Origin: Larix kaempferi
Taxonomy: Eukaryota; Streptophyta; Pinopsida; Pinales; Pinaceae
Assembly (NCBI GenBank): GCA_027924585.1
Contig: BSBM01000096.1
Location: forward strand, 4,897,501-4,961,500
Length of the DNA: 64,000 nucleotides
Direction: 5' to 3'
Shown: in pieces, positions 24,607-34,806 of the stretch
Numbering within the stretch: position 1 is the first letter of the stretch
Layout: every line of letters begins with the position of its first letter
Program-made: the position numbers and the translations under genes
Notes under the pieces: model-generated
Database searches by the model: none
The model's input: only the letters and a program-made list of their open reading frames with translations
Told to the model about the DNA's origin: nothing

Positions 24607-26901
24607 TTAATTAAAGGTTGGGTAAATTGTTAGATGTACCACTCCCATAGTAACTATGTTTGTATCTAATTGATTCAAATTGCAATTAATAAGCAACTCT
24701 TCCCCTGTAGCTATTGATTTAATGACACATACAAAAACAAGGTTTCCTTCACGCCCCTCAAATATGGAATTGGGTTTCTTATTTGTAGACCCTGGTTGTG
24801 TACTATTTATAAATCCTACAATATTCCCTGTAGTTTTCGGCCTTCTGTCAATGTACATCATTGCTCCTTTGTACTACCCCTAGTTTTAACTTAGAATGTA
24901 TTTATCCAAACTTATGTAAATGATGTAAATATGCTAGTACGAATTCCTAGTGCGGAGCTCAAGGCCAAGGCCAGATTAGTGAATGTCTAGGCATGTATAA
25001 TGTATATATTTTTATTTGGATTGTTCGGTTGGATTTTATGCTGATTTAGAATATATGTAAATATTATGTGCAGACATAATAAAATGGTCCAACAATGATT
25101 GTGTAAAGAGCACCAAAGGGGCTATGATTCCACTAGAAGGGAAGAGGAAAGGGGGCCCATAGGTGACTAAATCCTTGCTTCCAAGTGTCAACCTTAGAAC
25201 TCACACCTAAATTCTGCCATGTGCCTTGAATAAGCCAATTATCTCCTTTTTTGACCATTTTCCAATCATTAATGCATATGTGTGGTTGGTGGGAAAAGTC
25301 ACCTCATGTAGTTATTGAAGCATGGGACTGACTGCACTTTTGTGACAGTTATATCATGACATAATTCAGTCTGCAGCTTCCAGGATTCCTTTCTCCTATT
25401 GGAAGAAGTTATGCCAGATGTCTTTTCACCATTTTCTCATATCCTTTGGAGTGAATGCTCATTTTTTCTCTCATTATTCTTTCATGCAGATTCAGTGATA
25501 CAGAGCTCGCCATTGATGTCCATGAACTTACCAATTTGTTTTGAACCCAAAAATTCCAATTTGGATACCACGCTGCAGATTGGGAAGTGAAAATTGTTGG
25601 TTGTAGGTGAGCAGAGAGGTTGCAAAAGCCAGGAACCCTTACCCATGGAGTTCTGATGCTCGTAGGTTCTTGAGAGGCCACAGATGGAGGCTACAGGTGG
25701 TTCTATAGAAACAAATATTAGGTTGGACTTCTTCCATGCACACACTGGAAGCAATTAGCAAGATGGATTGCCTAAGAGAACCGTGAATCGGTGAAGGGGA
25801 TTACTTAGCTAGAAGGGTGTTGTGTGGGCATGTATTGTGGAATCCAAGGCTGTGAGAGCTGAGTGAGACCCCTGTAGAGCTCTGTATGATAATTTGGATA
25901 ATTATAGAGAGAAGAATGGGTTGTGGGATGAGAGATAGAAGCATGTAGGTGTTTCCTTCACCCTGATGGCCTCATAGCCCAGCTTGGGGGTGGCCTCCCA
26001 GCAGAAAGAGTATATGGTGGATGGAGTGCGTATGGTTGGGTGGAAAAGTGCTCTTACATAGCCAGTTTCTTGGATCTGTGTTGGATAAAGATAAGTATTC
26101 TTATGCATTTGATTCCGAAGTGTTTTTATCTTATTCCTGTAATGTTATGCTTGTGTATTTGCATGCTAGATGTGTGTGGATAGACTTTAATTCCGTTGTG
26201 CATGTTTATTTACATTTATGCACACATTGCATTTGTTGAAAATTGTATTATGGACTTAGGGAGAAATTTGAGACCCCGATTTTGGCTAGCGTCCCCTCCC
26301 GATGGTTGGATTGGGTGAGGGGGGTGTTACATCCTTTATTTTGATCATTTTCTTTCAATTGTAAATAATTTGCAGACAATCCATATCTATGCATACTTCG
26401 TGTATATTGGACTAGTCACATCCAATATTTGTAGTTGTAAAAGGGTCCAACATACTCCATCAATTCAATAGATATGCCGTAAATCACCTTTATTCCATCC
26501 ATGCAAAACAACCCCAAACCATGTAATAACGATGGTGCAATTCTATATATCCTCTTATTCACACAAAAATCTGTGTTTAGTTGAGGAAGATCCTTGGGTA
26601 CCCATTGTTGCACTAGATGTTTTTACCTCAAGGGCACCTCGATGTCACCTATTGTCTCATCATCATAGGAACATGACCCCCCTTCAGCGAGAAAAATTTC
26701 CATGCGTTTATGGAATTTTCTTCTTATATTTTGACATCTAGTTGATATAAATCTTGTAGACCTACTTGATGTCTCACTTTCCTTTAGTCTTCCTAAACTC
26801 CCCTCGCTCAAGGAAGACAGATCTGACAAATACCTGTTTGGTTCTACATGCACCATGGGAAAAAATTTCAAATAGGACCTTGTTGGGTATACGTAATTCA
26901 T
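24607..26901 (-). pseudogene. SET-domain exon, split by a solo LTR
   Basis: Minus-strand coding sequence lies at 26901-26332 and resumes at 24869-24607; the gap is the inserted solo LTR. The first part has a Ser/Arg-rich N-terminus, then SLLHGLGLFCMDGIKVIYG and IELMEYVGPFYNYKYW, matching the HGxGLF...I..G...EY.G start of a SET domain. The second part has MMYIDRRPKTTGNI, VGFINSTQPGST and VFVCVIKSIATGEELLINC, matching the GNI.RFIN...GEEL.xxY end. SET proteins transfer methyl groups to lysine, usually on histones. Here the usual NHSC is NSTQ, the Tyr after GEELLIN is Cys, and in-frame stops occur near 26623 (TAA) and 26416 (TGA). I call it a pseudogene; a divergent non-enzymatic domain before the insertion is possible. 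Confidence 0.62.
24870..26331. mobile_element. solo LTR inside the SET exon
   Basis: 1462 bp starting TGTACTACCCC and ending GTTACA on the plus strand, with TCCTT on both sides (24865-24869 and 26332-26336). No internal coding, primer site or second LTR is present, so this is a solo LTR left by recombination between two LTRs. On the minus strand it starts TGTAACACCCC, a frequent LTR beginning, so the element probably lay on the minus strand; this is not certain. It does not resemble the other LTRs in the window. Confidence 0.85.
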
Positions 26902-27242
26902 ATTAGAAAATTACAAGGTATTAAGGCATGCATTTTCCATTGACGATGAGGTCTATAAAACACTAATTTCAACCCATAATGTACTCTCTTTTGAACAGAA
27001 AACATCATTGAAATTCCATGACCAAATGGCTAAGAAGCCCCTACCCAATCCATACTCAATAGACAAAGAAAAAGGGATAAACATCATAGGCCACTAGATC
27101 ATAGAAACCATTATTCAAGATGTTGAACGTCCTATAGAAACCAAAAAAAAGTACACACTAGGGAAAGAGGTCATGAAAGGAATCAAAGAGTTGTTCAAGT
27201 TTTCCACATGGTGCCTCACTATGAAGAAGGATCGCACACCTT
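26897..27242 (+). pseudogene. unrecognised coding-like fragment
   Basis: A plus-strand frame of about 110 codons is open except for one TAG near 27095 and ends in TAA near 27240. It reads like protein, for example MAKKPLPNPYSIDKEKG and YTLGKEVMKGIKELFKF, with balanced charged and hydrophobic residues. I do not recognise a family. It lies just upstream of the SET exon but on the opposite strand, so it is not part of that gene. It may be a fragment of another captured gene or element. Confidence 0.3.
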
Positions 27243-28600
27243 AATTTTTCAATACAATTCAAATAAAACTCACATTGGAGTTCAAAGAGGGGTATCCACT
27301 GTAGATACATGTAGTCGAGCTAGGATGAATACATTGGATAGAAGTGTGAGAGAGGGGGTTGTTTATAGGTTTCTTGCTAAACTTGTGGCACTTGTACATT
27401 CGAGTGACATGTTGGATAAAACTTATATTTTTTTATTATGATTAACGTTAGGTAGGATCACCAAGATATTTTGTGAGGGTGAGTACACCTCCTAGAGGAT
27501 ATGCTAGTCATATTGCATTTTTGGTACCATGATTTTGGGATTGATTCATGACTGATTGGAGTCTTGTAGAATGAAGTGACATGGTCGATGGATTTTCTCA
27601 GAGATAGGGATTTAACCTTGATTATATTCTTTCTTGAATATTATGTTGGGATTGGGGAATTGACCTAGTTTTAGTTGTTTGAATTGCTGGAAGAGATGAC
27701 AATTGTTTATTTAAAGGTCATGAAATGTGTACTACATTAAGCGAACATAGGTTCCATTGCTTAATTTTTTGGACTAGTGCATGAAAATCCTTCTTGTAAG
27801 TGTTGTAGTTAAGATTGGATTCGGACAAGGCTTTTGAATGGTATACCAATTCATGTCCTCTATGCTTTCTACAAAGACATCATAGTCCCCAATCTATCAA
27901 ATAGGGTGGATAATAGGAATATTTTGGTGTCTAATGGTGTGTTTTTTCTATCATCACTATTATTATGAAATTTGGATATTAATAGGTATCATAACATAAA
28001 TTTAGAAAAATAGGAAGAACTTTTATGTGTGTCAGTGTTTGTAGATTATCTTGTGGTGTAATTTTCTCTTTGCTTAAAACTAGATTGTAGTCACAATAAT
28101 GCCACCATAAATGGAATTATAACACCATTTTTGAATTAGGGTCACAATAACTTATTTTAATACCACTGTTTCCATATACAACATCTTGAAAATGATAGAT
28201 GCCTATATAGTCTTGTTAATTAACACACATATGTTTCTAGTTTTTATATCCAATAGATTCACCTAAATAGTGTTGAAATCAATGTTGCACCTTCAAATCC
28301 AAACTTGTGTCAAGGCATATGACAATCATTGTAATCTAGGTTATTTTGCAAAATTTTGTAGATAAGGTATACTTACCATTTACAAATAGTGTAATTGACA
28401 CTCCAGCCAAATGTTGTCACTATAACTATTTGTAATTCCCTCTTGCATTACATTGACTAAACTAAACACACATCATTTTTCTTAAAGAAAAACATATTTA
28501 TAAATTAATCACATGCATAAATACATTATGAAAGGCTTTTGCGGAAGCATAAGTCTATTATGAGACCCATAGCATACCTATAACATGTATTTAATATGTC
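27243..28600. other. intergenic sequence, nothing recognised
   Basis: AT-rich, with short frames only. No LTR ends, RNA gene or domain seen. Confidence 0.5.
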
Positions 28601-28609
28601 TGTGTTAGT

Positions 28610-28800
28610 TACAACAACTACTAGTGAGTGTTAGCAACTGCTGGCAAGTTTCAGAAGTGCTACAGGAGTTTCGACAACAATCTACAAATGTTTCAGCAAC
28701 CACTGGTGAGTTTCAGTAGAGGAGTTTCAACAACACGCTGCAGGAGTTTCAACAACTACTAGCGAGTTTCAACAACATGCTATAGGATTTTCAACAGTCC
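28610..28800. repeat. degenerate short tandem repeat
   Basis: Irregular repetition of a motif close to AGGAGTTTCAACAACTACT with variants, about six copies at uneven spacing. It lies just left of E2 and appears to be host sequence. Confidence 0.5.
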
Positions 28801-28987
28801 ATTATTTAGTTTTAAAACTTTTACTTAATCCAAAACTCAATTTGAAACAAGCTTTCTAACTTACTTAACAAAATTTTAATTTGATAAACCAAAAATAGTT
28901 CCAATTTAGGCTTAAACTTATATATTAAAAATATGAAATTGTATCATTAACTGACAAGGCTTAGTGAATAACACTTTCACATGTTGC

Positions 28988-29710
28988 TGTAGCTAGGGTT
29001 TTACCCCTAGCTTGTGCCAATGAGCACCTACTAAGGAGAATGGACTCCTTAGTAGCAGTTCAGTATATTAAACTAATTAAGCTAAAACAGAAAATTAAAT
29101 TAATTCTAAAACAAGCATGAAACATAAACATCAAATTTAAAGAATGACTTTTTGTATTGATGTTACCTTCAATGTAAAGGTTTGATGAAGCCCTTTGTAG
29201 TGTCCAAGAGGATGCTCCAAGCTTCAATATGCTCCTTCTCCTTCTCCAATGGTAGTGATGGGCCAAAGGTGGCTCTCAAGGTGAAAATAGTTCAATGGTG
29301 AACTAGGGTTTCGAGAGAGATTTTGGCAGAGTAAGGGTGCTTGTGATTGTGGATATGGAATAAGGGATCTCCATCACCTATTTATAGTTTTTTGGTGGTG
29401 GAGTGCTGACCCATGGTTTTAGGAAACACATGGTTTTGGGCAGCTGTATAGGGTTTTTTCCTCATTTTCCTCATTATTTTATATTTTTATTCCCTTTTTA
29501 GGGGATTTTTGCTATTTTTGGAGGAAAAGGGGGTTTTTAGCCTTTTTTAGGCTATTTTGAGGGTTTTTTGGCCTTTTGGAGGCATTTTAGGCCTTTTGGA
29601 GGCTTTTTAATGAGATTTTTTGGGATTTTAAGGGAAATATGGTAGGAAAATGGACAAATGAGCCATATAATGTGGTAGATGAGGTAGTGAACACTTTTTG
29701 GGTGTTAACA
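28988..29710 (-). repeat. E2 3' LTR (left copy)
   Basis: 723 bp; on the minus strand it starts TGTTAACACCC and ends CTACA. It matches 38405-39129. A TATA box (minus-strand TATAAATA) lies at 29379-29386. Confidence 0.93.
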
Positions 29711-29721
29711 GATTGCCCCCT
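29711..29721 (-). other. E2 polypurine tract
   Basis: Minus strand reads AGGGGGCAATC directly before the 3' LTR, a position and composition typical of the plus-strand primer in Tat-type elements. Confidence 0.6.
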
Positions 29722-29879
29722 GATGTGCGAGGGCAGGAGCTCATCGTATGGCCGATGGACATCATAAGTCATGAATGGTTTTCCTGGGGAGTGGAGAGAA
29801 GAGAAGAAACAAACTGAAGCCCGGAACAACGATCCCGAACAACTGCAAGAACTAAAAGTACATAACCTCAATAATGGAT

Positions 29880-30110
29880 GAGGAATCATCTGATCATATG
29901 GACGAGGCGGGCATACCCATGCTCGTATCAGGATATAAGAATAACAATGGGGTCCAAAAAATGGGGACCTGAAATAGACATGACCTCAAATACTGAATGA
30001 GGAATAATCTCAATATATGGACGAGGCGGGCATACCCATGCTCGTATCAAGATACATAAACAAAACTGTGAGGCCCGAAAAGGGGGACCTGTAAGATACA
30101 TAACCACTGT
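29880..30110. repeat. imperfect 119-bp duplication in E2 3' region
   Basis: GACGAGGCGGGCATACCCAT starts at 29901 and again at 30020, each followed by GCTCGTATCA and a similar downstream block. A weaker third copy seems to lie upstream near 29830. Confidence 0.75.
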
Positions 30111-31054
30111 GTACATCATAAGTGTCCAGAGGGGACACAAAAATCTGGGACATACTGCTGAGCGGATCATGTGTGAACTGCAGAACTGGTGCACTGGAAC
30201 AATCAACAGTGCTGCTGAGTGTGGTACCAAAGGGACTGATGAGCTGCTGGATCAGAGTGACAAGGGGTACACTCACAATGGTACACTGAAACTGAAACTG
30301 ATCTGGGTACTCAAGGAAGCATATAGCTGGATGGATTCCGAATACAATCGCCAATGCAGCCCGGACATCCACGGGAACATACAACTGGGTGTTCCGAAAT
30401 GACTCACCAATGTGCTAGAGTCGGGGGAAATCCGGGGTCTTCGACTAAAAACTGATGGGATATAATCCTACGCGATCCTCAACGATGCGATCAAGGTGCT
30501 GAAGTCGAGCATGTGAGGAACAACCACTCGGAGAGGCAATGATGACTCCTCTGAGAATGATCCGTAGGCACTTACCACAGATGGTGATAAGTCCAAGGCG
30601 TAGGGACCTCTGGGCCTATCATCTGGAATAGAGGAGCTGTCGTCGACAGAGGGAGACCTGCAACTATCAAGGCAATGATGTTTCCTTGACAGAAGCACGA
30701 GGTGGAGAACCGAAATGTGATAGTACTGATGGCAGGACTGACCAAACTGTGGGGGGAAAACTGGGCAAGTAGAGTGGGTGGACTCAAACTTCCTTTGTTC
30801 AGAGTATGATAATGGGAATGATCTGGCAGCATATGAAACTGACTGAGGGAAAAGGGATCATAGCTGTAATGGATCTGGGAGGATAACTGGCTGAGGGAGA
30901 CTCAAGCTGGTATACAATGGCAGGAGACTGCAGAATACTCTGAACAAAGGTGACCTGATTGGGGGTGCTGCCGAGATGATCGATCATAGTGCCATGAGGC
31001 ACGGGAGGATACTTCTTCATGGGTTAAGGAACTAGAAGAAGTGTGTGGAGAAAA

Positions 31055-31250
31055 TGATACTGTCGTGTGGATTTTACGAGCCCAGGACAGTTCATGCTCG
31101 TGGTTGCTTTCAATTTTAAGGAGTCTGAAAGCGATAAGAAGACTCTGAAATGATGGAATGGTACTGTCGTGTGGATTTAACGAGCCCAAGACAGCGTATG
31201 CTCGTGGTTGCTTTCAATTTTAGAGAGTCTGAAAGCAAGTAAGAAGACTC
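31055..31250. repeat. imperfect 104-bp duplication in E2 3' region
   Basis: TACTGTCGTGTGGATTT begins near 31058 and 31162; both copies contain ACGAGCCCA, GCTCGTGGTTGCTTTCAATT and GAGTCTGAAAGC. Confidence 0.8.
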
Positions 31251-31739
31251 CAGGGGGTTGCTTTTTCGTAGATTTAGTCTCCAAGGCCCAAAGAAGCATA
31301 AAAGGATGCAATGAAGAACTCTTCTAGCCGGTGTGACTAGAGTATTCCTTTTTCGTAATTAGTCTACCAGGTCCGGAAAAGGGTTAAACTTATACCAGAT
31401 AGACGCCCTTTCAGGTACTTTAACGAGCATGAAAGGAAGCAAGATTGCTCGGCGATCTTTTCATTCTTGTAGGAGTCAGAAAAGAGCTTAACGGAAACTC
31501 CCTAAGTGCCTTTTTCGTAAAGGACTTGTCCGACCCGAAAAAGGGATAAAATTATACCGAACAAAAGGAATGGCCAGGCAAGGAGGAAGTGTTCAATCAA
31601 GGATCAGTAATGATGACCAAGAACAAGGGTAGGGGGGAACACTGGTGGGCTTCCTTGCGGGGTAGATGACATGGTGGCAAAATAACGAAACATTTGCAGT
31701 ATGACAGGAGTGAATGGCTCATGTAAAAATGTGGAACAA

Positions 31740-32085
31740 TCCGACAGCGGCCGATGTGGCACGCAAACCGAGGCAGCAAGGTGTCGGGACACAATGTTGA
31801 AATTGTACCAAGTGAGAGTGAGAAATGATCTCAAGCGTCATCATGAGCGCGGAAAAATGAATCCGGTGATATAAAGGATGTCAAAAATGGGTAACGGCCG
31901 AAGTGGCACGCAAACTGAGGTGACGGGGGCATTTTGAAAAATGCCCAGAAAATCTGGAGGTGAGAGCGAGAAATGATCTCAAGCATCATCACCAGCTCGG
32001 AAAAATGAATCCGATGATATAAAATATGTGAAAAACGGAGAACGGCCGATGTGGCACGCAAACCGAGGCGACTAATGGCGTCTGA
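31740..32085. repeat. three imperfect copies of a 147-bp unit in E2 3' region
   Basis: The block CGGCCGATGTGGCACGCAAA occurs at about 31748, 31895 (two changes) and 32043, spacing 147-148 bp. Between them GAGAAATGATCTCAAGC and GGAAAAATGAATCCG also repeat. This is a young tandem array in a retroelement 3' region. Confidence 0.85.
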
Positions 32086-32240
32086 AATAATGGGCAAAAA
32101 ATGACGGGCAAAAAATAATGCAACGAGGTAACCATCATGACGGTCTCGTCGTGCTGATTCCAGTGGTGGAAACGGTTTGTAAAAATAAAAACAAAAAGAA
32201 GGTACTGTACAACGCAGACCAATGAGGCCGCGGGTTTCTG

Positions 32241-32507
32241 TTATGGGTAAAAACGCTTAAGATACAACCCATTACGGGGGTTGCGCAAAGGATGGCCTTC
32301 GGAGTCAGCTAAGATGTATGCCCCCTGTTCGAGGGGGGAGGTGAAGATATCATGGAACTCGTGGAAGAGTTGTGTGTAGTCCGCAATCTCCTGCTCGCTG
32401 CAGGAGGGTCCTAAAGTGATGAGTTCAGGGGCACATCCTGGGAACTTTGAGGGAGGAATAGGACGTTGTTTCTGATGGACGGGGGGGTACATCAGGCCAT
32501 GTGTCAA
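32241..32507 (-). pseudogene. E2 pol remnant: RT start joined to pol C-terminus
   Basis: An 88-codon frame. It starts as the RT N-terminal region (VHQKQRPIPPSKF after DTWPDVPP in the upstream frame). It then repeats a linker-like block SCSEQEIADYTQLFHEFHDI and ends GAYILADSEGHPL ... LYLKRFYP, which resembles the last residues of Tat-type pol after integrase. The RT palm, RNase H and integrase are therefore removed by an internal deletion with its junction near 32330. A run of seven C on the minus strand (32481-32487) marks the frame change from the protease ORF. Confidence 0.7.
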
Positions 32508-34806
32508 TGTGGTGTTCTATAATGGCGGGGTCAAGACCAGGCATCTCGGTATAGGACCAGGCAAAAACATCATGGAATTCTCGGAAGAGTTTGCGGTACT
32601 CCTCAATCTCGTGTTCACTGCAGGAGGCTCCTAAGGCAATGCATTTATTGACGCCAGGGGGGTCAGAGATATCTATGTGGATAACGGGTGAGATATTATC
32701 CATGTTACCTTCCTCGAAGGCGTCAGGAACAGGAATAGGGTCCTTGAACCAGTCGACCTTGGTGGGAAGGAAATCTTTGGACTCAACTGTGAATTGGGTA
32801 GCTGTACTAGAGGAGGATTCTTCTGGGATGAAATAGGAACGATGGTGCATATCATCCCAGGGATAATCCGGGGCGGTAAGGGCCTCAAGAATCTCCTCAT
32901 CAGTACGGAAAGTTTGCGTCGTCAAATCGGTTGACGAGGGGGTAGTGGTTGAAGAGATCATATAAATGGTGTTAACCTCTCCTGAAGGTGAAGAGTCTGG
33001 GGGGTAGATCTCCTCAATGGTAGGTGGTGCCGTCTCAAGATCCAGATTGTTCATCTCATAGAGAGCCGCTCTGTAATCCGGGAGATCGGGACAATGATGT
33101 GAATAGTGCCCGTAAATGCCGCAGATGGCGCAGGAGTGGTTGGTACGTAGGGACTTATTTTTAGGCTTGGGAGTAGGGTTGAGTTCGACAGTTGGGATGT
33201 TGGGATCATCGTCGAGCATCTGCATGTGCTTCTGCAATGCTGGTAACTGTGGGCATTGGTGGGTTGCATGGCCCAACTCGTCACACAGCGAGCATTTGGG
33301 AGGAGCACGAAATACTGGGGGGTTTTTGACTGTCTTGGGAGGTGGGACAGCAGTGTAAGGTTGTGGACCTCTGCCCCCAGTGGGTTTGGGAGTAGGAGGG
33401 GGAGTCGTGGAGGACGAAGGGGTAGAGACACCGGGAGGTGGCTGAGTGGTAGTAGCCATGGGTTGCACTGGTTGGAGGACGACATCTGGTGTCGGCGGGC
33501 GAACGGGAGGCGAAAGATACCATACAGGTAATCCCAAGGTTAACCCAGGGAGGCTAAGGGTAGCCATGACCGGGGCGCTTACTACTCCCGATGGAGGAAC
33601 TAGGAAGGGGATCGTATGGATCGGTGTAACACCAATGTGGCTAGGTACCAATGGTGGTTTAGGAAACAAGGGTGGTTGAGTATTAGGTGGTAGGGTGTCG
33701 TGGGACAAGGTACATAAGTCAGACATTTCGGGCATAGATGACAGCGGAGGGATGGATTGAAAGGTGGAGGTCATCGGCGTGTCTGAGTAGACTCCAGGCC
33801 CCGTAGAGGAAACAAATGAAGTGGTGGCAGGAGAAACAGGTTGTTCAACCATGGGGAGAACATTTTCCGGTGCCGCCGGAGCACTGGGATCATAGTAGGT
33901 GAGCTGGTCAATCTTAACCACGCGTCCTTCATGGGGGAACATCATGGTGCGAAAGACAGAAGAGGCAACCGCCCGCATGGCATACATGTAGCTGCGGCCA
34001 AGTAAAAGGTTGTAATCCAATTGGGAATTGATTACCTCTATGTCAATAAGGACTGTTTTACCACCTAACTGGACTGGAACGTTGGGTAGGAGGCCTTGGG
34101 GCTGGGTCGAACGACCGTCGTAGGCATGTAACGCAGTGGTGGACTGCTGGAGAGGAGGGGATCCTAGCTTCTTCCATACGAATGTAGACATAACGCATGT
34201 GGAGGCACCCTCATCGATGATGCACCGATGGATGACAAGATTCCGAACGGAGACAGTAACTTGGAATGCTAAGCTGGAAGGTAGGCGTGGTTCAGACTGG
34301 TCTAAATCAAATGCCATCAAATGCGAATCGGTTGGGTCAATCCCCCCAATGGCGGAAAGTAAAGTCTTGCGCTGGGAAGGGCAGTTCTTCAAGACTTCTA
34401 ACGCAGACATGGCTGCGGGAGATTGGGCTAGGTCGTCTACGATGTTGTAGTTTGACGCAGCGCGCGCAGTAGGGTTATTGTTGATTCGACGAAGTGGGAA
34501 ACGAGGTGCTTTCGCAGCGCCGTCTATGGGAGGCGGAGGTATACGTAACGCCTGATCGGTGGGATGGGCGTTAGTAGGTTTATCCGTGGGAGTGGCTTCA
34601 GAGGTGGAGCCATATTTGTTCCGACGGGTCTGGAGGTTGACATCAGCGGATGACATCATCAGTAAGTGGTGGGTACCTGAGTCAAACATGGGTTGATCAG
34701 GAGCAGCGTAAGTGATCTGTTGTTGTTGGGGCGCATTGGCTTGATGGGGAGCCAATGGCTGAGTGTTCACTACGCCTTGGGTCGGTAATGGGTTTTGCAA
34801 CACCAA
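32425..34806 (-). CDS. E2 protease-containing ORF (second ORF)
   Basis: 793 codons without a stop. A Pro/Gln-rich start is followed by a retropepsin-like region with IIDEGASTCVMS (D-E-G-A in place of the usual D-S/T-G-A) and YNLLLGRSYMYA. A long Pro/Ser/Thr-rich linker holds two zinc knuckles, CSLCDELGHATHQC and CAICGIYGHYSHHC. The C-terminus has SCSEHEIEEYRKLFREFHDV and MPGLDPAIIEHHIDTWPDV, the conserved entry to RT, and then a shifted tail. It overlaps gag by 37 bp in the -1 frame and probably needs ribosomal frameshifting for expression. Its integrity in a non-autonomous element suggests recent origin or selection on gag-protease. Confidence 0.78.
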   Translation of the reverse strand: MVLQNPLPTQGVVNTQPLAPHQANAPQQQQITYAAPDQPMFDSGTHHLLMMSSADVNLQTRRNKYGSTSEATPTDKPTNAHPTDQALRIPPPPIDGAAKAPRFPLRRINNNPTARAASNYNIVDDLAQSPAAMSALEVLKNCPSQRKTLLSAIGGIDPTDSHLMAFDLDQSEPRLPSSLAFQVTVSVRNLVIHRCIIDEGASTCVMSTFVWKKLGSPPLQQSTTALHAYDGRSTQPQGLLPNVPVQLGGKTVLIDIEVINSQLDYNLLLGRSYMYAMRAVASSVFRTMMFPHEGRVVKIDQLTYYDPSAPAAPENVLPMVEQPVSPATTSFVSSTGPGVYSDTPMTSTFQSIPPLSSMPEMSDLCTLSHDTLPPNTQPPLFPKPPLVPSHIGVTPIHTIPFLVPPSGVVSAPVMATLSLPGLTLGLPVWYLSPPVRPPTPDVVLQPVQPMATTTQPPPGVSTPSSSTTPPPTPKPTGGRGPQPYTAVPPPKTVKNPPVFRAPPKCSLCDELGHATHQCPQLPALQKHMQMLDDDPNIPTVELNPTPKPKNKSLRTNHSCAICGIYGHYSHHCPDLPDYRAALYEMNNLDLETAPPTIEEIYPPDSSPSGEVNTIYMISSTTTPSSTDLTTQTFRTDEEILEALTAPDYPWDDMHHRSYFIPEESSSSTATQFTVESKDFLPTKVDWFKDPIPVPDAFEEGNMDNISPVIHIDISDPPGVNKCIALGASCSEHEIEEYRKLFREFHDVFAWSYTEMPGLDPAIIEHHIDTWPDVPPRPSETTSYSSLKVPRMCP

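Larger units (their letters stand above)
29722..32240 (-). other. E2 3' region between pol remnant and LTR
   Basis: About 2.5 kb with no protein domain on either strand. It carries several families of short imperfect duplications listed separately and blocks such as GACCCGAAAAAGGG repeated with changes near 31370 and 31530. Repeat-rich 3' regions are known for Tat-type elements. Confidence 0.7.

Noticed and set aside
20300-28100. CACTA-transposon ends around the transposase-like locus
   Set aside because: I looked for CACTAC/GTAGTG-type inverted ends and saw no convincing pair.
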